A stretch of DNA of 64,000 nt from positions 1,974,501 through 2,038,500 of the forward strand of contig NZ_JNIR01000001.1 in assembly GCF_000702605.1 (NCBI RefSeq), given 5' to 3'. Shown here one piece after another: positions 8,702-17,037 of the stretch. Positions within the stretch are counted from its first letter, which is position 1, and each line of letters starts with the position of its first letter. The DNA comes from Exiguobacterium acetylicum DSM 20416 (GTDB lineage Bacteria; Bacillota; Bacilli; Exiguobacteriales; Exiguobacteriaceae). The position numbers and the translations under genes are program-made. The notes below the pieces were generated by a model. That model was not told the origin of the DNA, searched no databases, and saw only the letters and a program-made list of their open reading frames with translations.

Positions 8702-9145
8702 TCACTCCTCGTTTGGTAAAAATGCAGACACCGGTCCGAGTTCTGTCTCGATATACCGGCGAATCGCTTCTGGGAAACGACGTAGTTCTGCTTCCTCTGT
8801 CTCTAGTACCGCCCGAATCTCTGCCATACTCGACTCTGTGAATGACCGGACGATCAACGTACGTAACGCAACAAGCTTCTTCAGACTCGTCGCGAGCGGT
8901 CCATCGATCACCTTCTCATCTTCTAAAATGAGGATGATATCTTCATAACTTCCCGGATCCCGCATGATGAATCCATCAATCATACTGTTTCCGATGTCGA
9001 TGACACTCTCGATGACTAAAAAACCGATTCGCTCCATAGCCAGTGCTGTCGTCACCGGATCCCCCGTAACTTCCTTACTTTGTCGAAGTGCCGTCTCATA
9101 ACAGACGACCGTCTCTTCGATTTTTTGACGATTGACGAAATACAT
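8702..9145 (-). CDS. yutE: YutE, DUF86/HepT-like protein
   Basis: 147 residues, all-helical HepT/DUF86 fold. The HepT nuclease motif R-x4-H-x-Y is replaced here by R-TLIV-R-S-F (about residues 95-102), so the RNase catalytic His and Tyr are missing. No MntA-type nucleotidyltransferase partner is next to it; the neighbour is yutF. This argues for a housekeeping role rather than a toxin. I use the ATG at 9145 because the GGGGGA site is 7 nt away; the ATG at 9151 is too close. Confidence 0.82.
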   Translation of the reverse strand: MYFVNRQKIEETVVCYETALRQSKEVTGDPVTTALAMERIGFLVIESVIDIGNSMIDGFIMRDPGSYEDIILILEDEKVIDGPLATSLKKLVALRTLIVRSFTESSMAEIRAVLETEEAELRRFPEAIRRYIETELGPVSAFLPNEE

Positions 9146-9210
9146 CTTCATTCCCCCTCACATCCTCCATTTTATCGTTATCCGGCAATCCTGAAAAGCA
9201 GAAAGGTCAT

Positions 9211-9239
9211 TTGCATCACATTCCCCAATGTGTTATCCT
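9211..9239 (+). promoter_or_regulatory. promoter of glpX
   Basis: TTGCAT (9211-9216), 17-bp spacer, TATCCT (9234-9239), 57 bp before the glpX ATG. Confidence 0.5.
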
Positions 9240-9296
9240 CAATTTAGATTTTTGCTGAAAATAGTATGTCACATTGGTGACGTGGAGGTTATATAC

Positions 9297-10277
9297 ATGG
9301 AACGGGAACTCGCACTGGAAATCGTACGCGCTACGGAAGCAGCAGCACTAGCTTCTGCTCAATGGATTGGTCGCGGTAAGAAAAATGAAGCGGATGATGC
9401 AGCAACGACTGCAATGCGCGAAGTCTTGAACACGGTCAACATGAACGGAACGGTCGTCATCGGTGAAGGCGAACTCGACGAAGCACCGATGCTTTTCATC
9501 GGCGAACGTGTCGGAACAGCAAACGGTCCAATCGTTGACATCGCGGTCGACCCACTCGAAGGTACGAACATCGTTGCCAAAGGTCTCGGTAATGCGATGG
9601 TCGTCATCGCCGTCGCCGATCAAGGTGCCCTGCTCCACGCACCCGATATGTATATGGATAAATTAACAGTTGGACCAAACTTAAAAGGGCACGTCTCGCT
9701 CGACGATCCACTTGAAGTCATTATTGAAAAAGCAGCTCAATACAACAATAAACGGATTGAGGACGTCACGGTCATCATGCAGGATCGCCCGCGTCACGAT
9801 CACTTCCGCGAAGCTGCAATGCGAATGGGCGCACGGGTTCGTCTGTTTGAAGACGGTGATGTCTCAGCTGGAATCGCACCACTCTCTCCTGCGACAGGAA
9901 TCGATATCTTCATCGGCACAGGCGGTGCGCCTGAAGGTGTCATCACGGCTGCTGCCGTCAAAGCGATGGGTGGCGACATGCAAGCCCGCTTACACCCGAT
10001 GAACGAAGAAGAAACCGCTCGCGTCATCCGGATGGGACTTGAAGATCCGCTTCAACTCTTAACACTCGACGACCTGATCAAAAGCGACGACTGCATTTTT
10101 GCTGCAACAGGCGTCACGACAGGCGAAATGCTCGATGGCGTGAAGTTCTTGACGGATGATATCGTTGAAACGACATCCCTCGTCATGCGTTCGAAAACAC
10201 GGACAATCCGAAAAGTTATCGCCGAGCATAGCTTATCTCGTAAACCGTACTTGCAAAAAGTCCCCCAAACCCTTTAA
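9297..10277 (+). CDS. glpX: class II fructose-1,6-bisphosphatase GlpX
   Basis: Gluconeogenic enzyme that hydrolyses fructose-1,6-bisphosphate to fructose-6-phosphate, Mn-dependent, cytoplasmic. 326 residues, as usual for GlpX. Metal-site motifs IGEGELDEAP (near residue 57) and DPLEGTN (near 84), and the TGGAPEGV segment near 205, are all present. The ATG at 9297 follows GTGGAGG by 8 nt; the frame upstream runs into the promoter. Followed after 32 nt by a small conserved gene, probably co-transcribed. Confidence 0.95.
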   Translation: MERELALEIVRATEAAALASAQWIGRGKKNEADDAATTAMREVLNTVNMNGTVVIGEGELDEAPMLFIGERVGTANGPIVDIAVDPLEGTNIVAKGLGNAMVVIAVADQGALLHAPDMYMDKLTVGPNLKGHVSLDDPLEVIIEKAAQYNNKRIEDVTVIMQDRPRHDHFREAAMRMGARVRLFEDGDVSAGIAPLSPATGIDIFIGTGGAPEGVITAAAVKAMGGDMQARLHPMNEEETARVIRMGLEDPLQLLTLDDLIKSDDCIFAATGVTTGEMLDGVKFLTDDIVETTSLVMRSKTRTIRKVIAEHSLSRKPYLQKVPQTL

Positions 10278-10309
10278 TCTGAAACAGACGTTAGGGAAAT
10301 GAGGGAAGC

Positions 10310-10588
10310 TTGATGATGGAAGAACGTGATTTTTTATATGATGATGTCGAACAAACGAAGACACGCTTCGTCAGTTGGATTGGAGAAGCAAGCCGGTTTG
10401 ATCTCGCCATCACGCATTCGGAACATTTTTACGGTAAGATTCTCGTCTTGAATCTTCTATCGAATCGGTTTGCGATCATTGGTGCGGATGATTTCGATGA
10501 ACCAGGCTACATCGCGACGGCGTTTGACGTCGAAGACGATGCGGCAACGGAACTCGAGATGTATCTGCGCGCTTATATCGGTCTATGA
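10310..10588 (+). CDS. conserved hypothetical protein (DUF3055/SAV0927-like)
   Basis: 92 acidic residues beginning FLYDD-V-EQTKTRFVSW, which I recognise as the DUF3055 pattern; function unknown. No membrane segment or signal. Two adjacent ATGs (10310 and 10313) both fit the GAGGGAAG site. It shares the glpX transcript and ends at a strong terminator. Confidence 0.75.
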   Translation: MMMEERDFLYDDVEQTKTRFVSWIGEASRFDLAITHSEHFYGKILVLNLLSNRFAIIGADDFDEPGYIATAFDVEDDAATELEMYLRAYIGL

Positions 10589-10620
10589 AAACAGCCTTCG
10601 TCCGCGGACGAAGGCTGTTT
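10587..10620. terminator. terminator after the glpX unit (bidirectional)
   Basis: AAACAGCCTTCGTCC and GGACGAAGGCTGTTT form a perfect 15-bp stem with a 2-nt gap. It also lies 4 nt from the end of the convergent yflT-like gene. Confidence 0.85.
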
Positions 10621-10623
10621 GTC

Positions 10624-11070
10624 TTATAAGAGACGATCGTTTCGTTCATTTAGTGTGTTTGGTCCGCTAAAGACATTCGTATTGTCTGACTCGTCATGGG
10701 CACGGCGTTCTGAATGCTGATCCGCTTCATCACCGACGAGCAATACGAATTGACCACTTTCGACCGCGTGATTCGCACGATCGACGTCTTCCTTCGTCAA
10801 GCCACTTCCATGAATCGCGTCTCCATGAGAAGCTGTGTCATCTTTTTTGAAGATGCTCTTGATTTCCTGCCAGAGATTACGATGATCTTCCTGCGACAAA
10901 CGTGTTGACGTCTGTTGGTTGTTTAGATCCGCCAATTCCTCGATTTGTTCAAGATCGTATTTGTCGTGTGCTAAAACTTTTAAATCAGTCGAGACGACAC
11001 CGGCAACACGGAGATCGTGCACGGCACTAACAACTTCTGGTACGGATGAGTAAATTCCAACGATTCGCAT
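10624..11070 (-). CDS. YflT domain general stress protein
   Basis: 148 residues. The N-terminal domain (MRIVGIYSSVPEVVSAVHDL onward, to about residue 110) matches the heat-induced stress protein YflT family (general stress protein 17M-like); the C-terminal 35 residues are a charged, probably disordered tail. In Bacillus such proteins belong to the sigma-B stress response, but I see no clear sigma-B promoter here. GGGGGAAC precedes the start. Monocistronic. Confidence 0.85.
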   Translation of the reverse strand: MRIVGIYSSVPEVVSAVHDLRVAGVVSTDLKVLAHDKYDLEQIEELADLNNQQTSTRLSQEDHRNLWQEIKSIFKKDDTASHGDAIHGSGLTKEDVDRANHAVESGQFVLLVGDEADQHSERRAHDESDNTNVFSGPNTLNERNDRLL

Positions 11071-11156
11071 GGATAGTTCCCCCTATTAGGTACGTGATAC
11101 TTATAGTAATAGCCGAATTCCGTCCACTAGAAACGCTTTTCTGTATGACAGTTTGA

Positions 11157-11534
11157 TTACTCGCCTTCCGTCTTCTCTGGTGCAGGTGCGAACTTCCGTT
11201 TCAACTTCAACGTATTGGATGAAGAACCGTCGAAGCGAGGTGGTGCTTCTTCTCCTTCTACCAATCCGATCTTCTTGACGATGAAGTAGGCACATCCGAA
11301 GTTACAGTATTCGTAGAGATAATCCGCCACATGCGAAATCTTCGTATCAAATGTTGCTTTCTCGTGTTGATCCTCATAGAAGCCACGTAGCCGTAATTGA
11401 CCGTGCCCCCAGTCCCCCACGATATAATCATATTTCTCAAGGACATCGCTAAAACGACCGATGAAGGCTTCCTCATTAAAACCTTCGCGCTTCTCTTCGA
11501 CGACCTCATAACGTTCCCGATTGACTTGTATCAT
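11157..11534 (-). CDS. yutD: YutD family protein (DUF1027)
   Basis: 125-residue cytoplasmic protein of unknown function with the family's central VGDWGHGQLRLRGFY block (about residues 40-55) and an YEYCNFGCAYFIVKK segment with two cysteines. The tail is basic and low complexity. I take the ATG at 11534, nine bases inside the longest frame, because an excellent AGGAGGTGG lies 7 nt upstream; the GTG further up lies inside that site. Confidence 0.88.
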   Translation of the reverse strand: MIQVNRERYEVVEEKREGFNEEAFIGRFSDVLEKYDYIVGDWGHGQLRLRGFYEDQHEKATFDTKISHVADYLYEYCNFGCAYFIVKKIGLVEGEEAPPRFDGSSSNTLKLKRKFAPAPEKTEGE

Positions 11535-11587
11535 TATTCCCACCTCCTGCTGTTCTTATCATAGCATATTCCATTTCGCCTGGCAGA

Positions 11588-11623
11588 CGAAAAACCGTCC
11601 GAGCAACTGCTCGAACGGTTTTT
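11588..11623. terminator. terminator of lipA (bidirectional)
   Basis: AAAAACCGT-CCGAGCA and TGCTCG-AACGGTTTTT pair around ACT, directly after the lipA stop. T tracts on both strands. Confidence 0.85.
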
Positions 11624-11628
11624 GATCA

Positions 11629-12528
11629 TTAGTCGATCGGAAGTGCTGTTTTATTCTTTTTCGCTGCGTTGACTTGCTCATCCGCGTGGTACGACGAACG
11701 AACGAGTGGACCTGCCTCACAGTGCGAGAACCCTTTGCTGAGGGCAATCTGCTTCAGTTCAGCAAACTCTTGTGGTGTATAGTATTTGATGACGTCGAGG
11801 TGTTTTTTCGTCGGTTGGAGATACTGACCGATCGTCATGATATCGACGTTATTCGCACGGAGATCATCCATCGTTTCAAGAATCTCTTCCCATGTCTCAC
11901 CAAGACCAAGCATCAAGCTCGACTTCGTTGGAATTTCAGGTGCGAGTTCCTTCGAACGACGAAGGAATTCAAGCGTCCGGTCGTAAGTGGCTTTCGCACG
12001 AACGGTCGGTGTCAGACGGCGGACCGTCTCGATGTTGTGGTTCATGATGTCTGGCTGTGCATCAATCAGCGTTTTTAATGCTTCGAAGTTCCCGCCCATA
12101 TCTGAAGGCAAGACTTCGATTGATGTTTCTGGATTCATCCGACGGACTTCACGGACCGTCTCCGCATAAACGCCTGCTCCGAAATCATTCAGATCGTCGC
12201 GTGCGACCGCTGTGATGACCGCGTGCTTCAAGTTCATCAAACGGACGGATTCCGCGACACGTTTTGGTTCTTCGAGATCAAGTTCGTTTGGACGTCCTGT
12301 CGTCACGGCGCAAAAACGGCACGCACGTGTACAGATACTTCCGAGAATCATGAACGTCGCAGTCCGGCGTACCGCCCAACACTCGTGGATATTCGGACAC
12401 TTTGCTTCCTCACAGACAGTATGTAGCTTTTTCTCGCGCATCATACTTTTTAATTCTGTGTAGGTTTCATTCGTATTCAGCTTGATTTTCAACCATTCCG
12501 GTTTACGTTGGATTTCTCCGCGTCCCAT
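11629..12528 (-). CDS. lipA: lipoyl synthase LipA
   Basis: Radical-SAM enzyme that inserts two sulfurs into protein-bound octanoyl groups to make lipoyl cofactor, here probably on GcvH (30.6 kb) and 2-oxoacid dehydrogenases. 299 residues. The auxiliary cluster motif [12 protein letters not shown] (residues 39-50) and the radical-SAM motif CTRACRFC (about 65-72) are intact, and an [10 protein letters not shown]-terminal signature is present. GGGGGAAGC ribosome site. A TATACT -10-like box lies at 12577-12582 but its -35 is weak. Confidence 0.97.
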   Translation of the reverse strand: MGRGEIQRKPEWLKIKLNTNETYTELKSMMREKKLHTVCEEAKCPNIHECWAVRRTATFMILGSICTRACRFCAVTTGRPNELDLEEPKRVAESVRLMNLKHAVITAVARDDLNDFGAGVYAETVREVRRMNPETSIEVLPSDMGGNFEALKTLIDAQPDIMNHNIETVRRLTPTVRAKATYDRTLEFLRRSKELAPEIPTKSSLMLGLGETWEEILETMDDLRANNVDIMTIGQYLQPTKKHLDVIKYYTPQEFAELKQIALSKGFSHCEAGPLVRSSYHADEQVNAAKKNKTALPID

Positions 12529-12590
12529 GGTTTCGCTTCCCCCTTCATCCCCAAAAAGTCAATTAATGTCTGCTTTAGTATAACAAACAA

Positions 12591-13892
12591 TCAGCGTTTG
12601 CGAACATGCAATTCATTATATTCCGACTTCTCCGATAAGCGTTCGAACAACAAATCCCGTAACAATTCCGGCATGAAGTATTCTTTTGGCATCTCTTTGA
12701 TTGCTGGGAAGAGTGGACCGAACGTGAACATATCCGGCAATACGACCGTGTAGTTTCGCGTTGGCTCAAGCGGTTGATGTGCCGCCAAACCAGCATAATG
12801 CATCCGCCCCATCAACTTACCTCGGAAACCGAGACCACGAACCTTCAGTTGTTCGAACTGATCTGTCTTGACTTCATCGAGGAAGGTTTGGACTTCCGCA
12901 CCAGTCATCGTCACCTTACAAGGATTGATCGGATGCGGACAGAGTCGATGTAAATCAAAGGCAGAGACAGGACCTGGCGGAAGTGACCCAAGCAGAATAC
13001 CTGCTGGAACACATGCGATATCAGCGTCACACCAGTCGCGCATCGTCTCGACAAGCAATTGCGAGAACGGCGACTCACTGAACCAATCATTGGCTAGACC
13101 CGCTGTCTCGCCAATCGGCTCCTTCATCTGTTGTTCTGCGAGATACTGTTCCCGGTCGAGTAGTTTCGCTGTCGCTTCATCTTCGACGTAATCGTGTAAG
13201 GAGTGAAGAACCGCTTCCTTCTCACCCGTATCCGTATTCATGTAGATTTCACCTGCATATTGACCGTGTTTCCCCGCTTGCGTGATCAAGACACCGTTCT
13301 TGACGACACCGTCATCGAGGACATGATGCGTATGCGCACCAATGATTAAATCGAGCTCCGGAAAACGCATTGCCAGTTCTTCGTCTTGATAAAAACCAAG
13401 GTGACTTAAACAAATCAAGACGTCAACTTCTTGACGCAACCGCTCGATTTCACGCGCTGCGACGTCAAACGGTTCTTCGATCGTCCAACCAAGTAAACCG
13501 TAAAGTTCGATATAAGGTGCCGTCAGACCGAAGACACCGACTTTACCGGTCGGTAATTCGTGAATGACACCTTGCTTCGCAAACGGTGCTTCTAAATTCG
13601 AGACGAGAACCGGAAAGTCCGCTTCCGTGTAGAGATCTGCTAACCAGTCGTGTGGAAAGGTGATGCCTTCATTGTTCCCGATCGTCACTGCGGTCGGCAT
13701 CAACGCATTCAATAGATGTGTATTGATCTTTCCTTTTGTCGCTTCCGTCGCTGGATCGACGCGGTCAGCATGATCGCCGAGATCAAAAACGAGCGAATCA
13801 TACGTCCGGTGTTCCTTGACGAAGGACATGTAGCGAGGCCACATGTCGAAGTGTGAGTGCAAATCATTATAGTGAATGATGTGTAACTTCAT
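12591..13892 (-). CDS. yunD: 5'-nucleotidase/metallophosphoesterase family protein YunD
   Basis: 433-residue UshA-like protein without a signal peptide, so cytoplasmic. Metallophosphoesterase domain N-terminal: NDLHSH (9-14), DLGDHADR (38-45), GNNEG (73-77), SHLGF and GAHTHH. The usual GNHE/D motif has become GNNEG, a known variant in the YunD group. A C-terminal 5'-nucleotidase domain follows from about residue 260. Hydrolyses nucleotides or a related phosphoester; substrate not known. 21 nt after yunF. Confidence 0.88.
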   Translation of the reverse strand: MKLHIIHYNDLHSHFDMWPRYMSFVKEHRTYDSLVFDLGDHADRVDPATEATKGKINTHLLNALMPTAVTIGNNEGITFPHDWLADLYTEADFPVLVSNLEAPFAKQGVIHELPTGKVGVFGLTAPYIELYGLLGWTIEEPFDVAAREIERLRQEVDVLICLSHLGFYQDEELAMRFPELDLIIGAHTHHVLDDGVVKNGVLITQAGKHGQYAGEIYMNTDTGEKEAVLHSLHDYVEDEATAKLLDREQYLAEQQMKEPIGETAGLANDWFSESPFSQLLVETMRDWCDADIACVPAGILLGSLPPGPVSAFDLHRLCPHPINPCKVTMTGAEVQTFLDEVKTDQFEQLKVRGLGFRGKLMGRMHYAGLAAHQPLEPTRNYTVVLPDMFTFGPLFPAIKEMPKEYFMPELLRDLLFERLSEKSEYNELHVRKR

Positions 13893-13913
13893 GCAGAAGC
13901 CCCCCTTGATGAT

Positions 13914-14756
13914 TTAAAACAAAGAGATTTGTCGCGGCGCGAGTTCATAGTCGAGATCGAGAATCTCGATTAATCGTTTCGCATTCGGGGCAGCATCTCC
14001 TGCTGAGTTGTTATTGAAGAAAACATAGACATCCTTTGCTTCCGCCGCCACGTTTCGGACGTGACTTGCGAGTTCCTGTAACTCGTCTTCCGAGTAACGG
14101 TAGAGACAGCGGACTTTACGCCAATCGTCACTACTTTGACCTGGTTTCTTTAACCAGCCGGCTTTATTTCGTCCGTGGAGACGAATGAATGCCGTCTCCT
14201 GCGTCACGACTGGTACGAACGGTACGGAACCGTCTTCCGTCTGCGGTTCATCACAAATCGTATGAATGAACTGATGTTCCTTCAGAAAACGGAGTGTCCG
14301 CTCACGATAAGCATCTGAATACCACGATGGATTTCGGAATTCGATTGCGACTGGCAGTCCGGCAAGTGATTTTCGGATCGTTTGCAAATACTCTAAGTGC
14401 AGTTTACTAACATCGAACCAGGGTGGCAGTTGCACGAGAATCGCGGCAATCTTTCCACTCTTTCGCATCGGTTCGATCGACGCGATATATTGTTCAAAAA
14501 TCGGACCGAGTGGATCTTTGTTTTCCCGGTCGTGCCCACTCATCGCCCGGTGGACTTTGACGATGAAGCGGAAACTATCCGGTGTCTCGGATACCCATTT
14601 CTCGTAGTTTCGTTCCGGTTGAATCGCATAGAATGTCGAGTCGACCTCGACTGCTGGAAAATGCCCGGCATAGGCAGCCAGTTTCTCTTTACGATCTTGC
14701 GGGGTCAAGTAGAGGCTATCATGATCTCCCCAGCCTGTGACACCGATATATATCAT
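13914..14756 (-). CDS. yunF: DUF72 family protein YunF
   Basis: 280-residue TIM-barrel-like DUF72 protein, biochemical role unknown. Family blocks visible: MIYIGVTGWGDHDSLY at the start, YAGHFPAVEVDSTFY (30-44), LPPWF, VAIEFRNPSWY (about 134-144), RLHGR and the C-terminal VYVFFNNNSAGDAAPNA. Likely co-transcribed with yunD, as in Bacillus. Confidence 0.9.
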   Translation of the reverse strand: MIYIGVTGWGDHDSLYLTPQDRKEKLAAYAGHFPAVEVDSTFYAIQPERNYEKWVSETPDSFRFIVKVHRAMSGHDRENKDPLGPIFEQYIASIEPMRKSGKIAAILVQLPPWFDVSKLHLEYLQTIRKSLAGLPVAIEFRNPSWYSDAYRERTLRFLKEHQFIHTICDEPQTEDGSVPFVPVVTQETAFIRLHGRNKAGWLKKPGQSSDDWRKVRCLYRYSEDELQELASHVRNVAAEAKDVYVFFNNNSAGDAAPNAKRLIEILDLDYELAPRQISLF

Positions 14757-14857
14757 GCTCTCCTCCCCCTTACGTGTACTATTCTACCTATTCATCATAG
14801 CATAGCAGAATCCGGGATTTCTTCTTCAATGCTTCCTAAGCAAACACTCTTTTTTCA

Positions 14858-14907
14858 GAAAAAGACACCCCTCTCCTCCCTACTCATGTAGGAAGGAAAA
14901 GGATGCC
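14858..14907 (-). terminator. terminator of the acyltransferase gene
   Basis: On the minus strand a 20-bp stem (with several G-T pairs) and an ATGA loop is followed by TTTTTC. It begins 17 nt after the stop of the gene at 14924-15997. Confidence 0.8.
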
Positions 14908-14923
14908 TAGTCAATCGTTCTTA

Positions 14924-15997
14924 TCATGAAGCAGTAGACTGTGCCTCGACCATTTTCGGAGCAGGCGCTCTTCGTTTTGGAACCGGAACGATATAGTTTC
15001 CGTACGGCAAAAGACTGATCACATAAGAGACAGAAATCGAAGCCGTAAGTGTGACGATCATCGCACAAATGAACATACTCGCAGAGTCGAAGTAAGCGAA
15101 GAGATCCGTCCGACCAATTCCGCGGATGACGAGCGGATGAATTAGATAGATGCCCATCGAATGCGTTCCGATCGTCTGGAAGATGCGCATCGCTGTCGCA
15201 TCCATCCGGACACGACGGAAGACGTAGTTCAAGACGACGAGAACGAACGGGATGTACACAAGGTTCGAAATGTTCGTCGACGTGTACGTCCGCTCTAAAT
15301 CAATGCTGACCCAGATATCAAGGATGATCAAGCCACTGATTAATAACAAGATTGTCCGATGACGCTTTAGGATCTGTTGAATCTCTTCATAATAGACGGC
15401 ATATGTAATCCCCATCATGAAATAGGCGATCCAGTTGAGTAAGAAAGAGCGGCTATTGACGAGTCGATCGAGAAACGCGATGTCCGTCGTTAAGCTTCCT
15501 GATGTCAGCCAGAAGTAGTTGACGCCCATTGCCGCCACTGTTGCGACAAGTAGCAATGTTCCTTTCTTAAGTCGTGCAAGTACCGGAAATACGACATAAA
15601 ACTGAAGTACCGTCAAAATGAAATACAGATGGAAGTTCGCCGTTCCATAGAGGAAGTAATCTGATAGCGGCATACCTGGTTTTAGACTATCTTCTACATG
15701 ATAACGATACACGAGGTAGATCGTGCTCCAAATCAGATAAGGAATAAAGATCTTAGAGAAACGTGACTTGACGAATGTTCCAAAATCGAATCCTTTGCGC
15801 TGGACCATCGACATCAACAGAAACGCACTGATGATAGCAAAAATTGGCGTACCAATCCGAGAAAATTGATCGATGTAACCAATCGCTTCATTTTCGAATT
15901 CCCCTTTCGAATGATACAGACCTGCGATGACATGGACAGCAACGACCATGATTGCCGCAATCGATCGAATGACAGGAATTTCTTGATAAAATTTCAT
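14924..15997 (-). CDS. acyltransferase 3 family membrane protein
   Basis: 357 residues with about ten hydrophobic segments; the opening block RSIAAIMVVAVHVIAGLYH has the family's conserved histidine. Such OafA/WecH-like proteins move acetyl or other acyl groups onto cell-surface sugars or polymers. The target is unknown because the gene stands alone. AAGGTG lies 7 nt before the ATG. Confidence 0.85.
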   Translation of the reverse strand: MKFYQEIPVIRSIAAIMVVAVHVIAGLYHSKGEFENEAIGYIDQFSRIGTPIFAIISAFLLMSMVQRKGFDFGTFVKSRFSKIFIPYLIWSTIYLVYRYHVEDSLKPGMPLSDYFLYGTANFHLYFILTVLQFYVVFPVLARLKKGTLLLVATVAAMGVNYFWLTSGSLTTDIAFLDRLVNSRSFLLNWIAYFMMGITYAVYYEEIQQILKRHRTILLLISGLIILDIWVSIDLERTYTSTNISNLVYIPFVLVVLNYVFRRVRMDATAMRIFQTIGTHSMGIYLIHPLVIRGIGRTDLFAYFDSASMFICAMIVTLTASISVSYVISLLPYGNYIVPVPKRRAPAPKMVEAQSTAS

Positions 15998-16401
15998 TTT
16001 TTCACACCTTAATCATGTTTATATATTTTTTCACAAAAGTTATTATAATCTATTTTCGTCCAAATTAAATGATAATATCCAAATTTTATCGGATGTAACG
16101 AAAAAGAATCTATTTTGAAATGAGGATTCTTCTTATACCTATCTGCTGAAACATCATGCTGCTTTTCTGTTCTTAATAGCTTGAAGAAAAAAGACAGAAG
16201 TGTTTTGTTCGCTCGAAATCGCTTCCTAGGGAAAAACAAGCAAGAGCGACCCTGCAGCGAAGCGAAGCGGCGTGATGCTTGTCCCAGGAAAACGATTCGA
16301 GATGAACAAAAAAGCGCAATCCTTCTCATTAGAGAAAAATTGCACTTTGTCTTCAATCTGAAAGAATCCCTTTTGAAATAAGAGACTCTTTTTTGTGAAG
16401 A
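15998..16401. other. 404-bp intergenic region with a palindromic element
   Basis: No convincing gene: short frames here lack ribosome sites and cross the palindrome. The only structure is the inverted repeat at 16212-16301, described separately. The part next to 15997 is AT-rich and probably holds the acyltransferase promoter. Confidence 0.6.
16212..16301. repeat. 90-bp imperfect palindromic intergenic element
   Basis: The left arm CTCGAAATCGCTTCCTAGGG pairs with the right arm ending CCCAGGAAAACGATTCGAG, with an inner ACAAGC/GCTTGT pair and a GC-rich core AGCGAAGCGAAGCGG. It looks like a dispersed Bacillales-type intergenic palindrome rather than a terminator because no T run follows. Copy number in the genome cannot be seen here. 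Confidence 0.55.
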
Positions 16402-16953
16402 TTAGATTTTTTCGTAAGCTAACGCGATACATCCGGAAGCAAAGACACGTGTTTCAACTAACTGTAGCGTCTGTGGTTGATTGAACACCGGAAACATCCG
16501 TTTTCCACTACCGAGCAGAACAGGATAGATCACGACATGATAGCGATCGACGAGTCCGAGTTCAATTGCTTCAGCAGCAAGTGTCGCCCCACCAATCGCA
16601 ATCTGTTTTCCAGGCAAGGATTTTAATGCTTGAAGTTCTTCCGCAAGTGACTGAGTCGCAAGACGCGCATTTCCTGTGACGGAATCAAGCGTACGCGAGA
16701 AGACGATCTTCTCAAGCGATTGCCAGGTTTTCGCATACTCCACGACAATCGGCTCATCTTCCTGATCCGCTGTCTCCCAGTACTGCATCATCTCGTACAA
16801 ACGACGTCCGTAGACATGGGTATCAAACGCTTTCTCGTAGTCATTGAAATATTGATGTAATTCTGCGTCCGGTGAAGCGAAATCGATACTGCCTGACGCA
16901 TCCTCGATATAACCGTCGAGTGAGACTTGAAAGGAATAAACGACGTCACGCAT
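16402..16953 (-). CDS. dihydrofolate reductase-like RibD C-terminal domain protein
   Basis: 183-residue RibD-C/DHFR-fold protein, predicted NADPH-dependent reductase of unknown substrate. Typical blocks: the opening VVYSFQVSLDGYIED, the FASPD segment, VYGRRLYEMMQYWE near residue 50 and IAIGGATLAAEAIELGLVDRY near 120. The start at 16953 follows AAAAAGGAGGGG; a longer frame upstream has no site. Confidence 0.87.
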   Translation of the reverse strand: MRDVVYSFQVSLDGYIEDASGSIDFASPDAELHQYFNDYEKAFDTHVYGRRLYEMMQYWETADQEDEPIVVEYAKTWQSLEKIVFSRTLDSVTGNARLATQSLAEELQALKSLPGKQIAIGGATLAAEAIELGLVDRYHVVIYPVLLGSGKRMFPVFNQPQTLQLVETRVFASGCIALAYEKI

Positions 16954-16997
16954 AGTAACCCCTCCTTTTTCACTCTTTACCCCAATTATAACTCCAT

Positions 16998-17029
16998 AAA
17001 AAAACTCCCTCATCCGCAGATGAGAGAGT
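16998..17029 (-). terminator. terminator of the suf operon
   Basis: On the minus strand CTCTCTCATC pairs with GATGAGGGAG around TGCG, followed by seven T. Located 8 nt after the sufB stop. Confidence 0.88.
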
Positions 17030-17037
17030 AAGACGAA

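Noticed and set aside
16009-16432. Two overlapping minus-strand frames of 115 and 68 residues in the intergenic region
   Set aside because: No ribosome sites, odd composition, and both cross the palindromic element.
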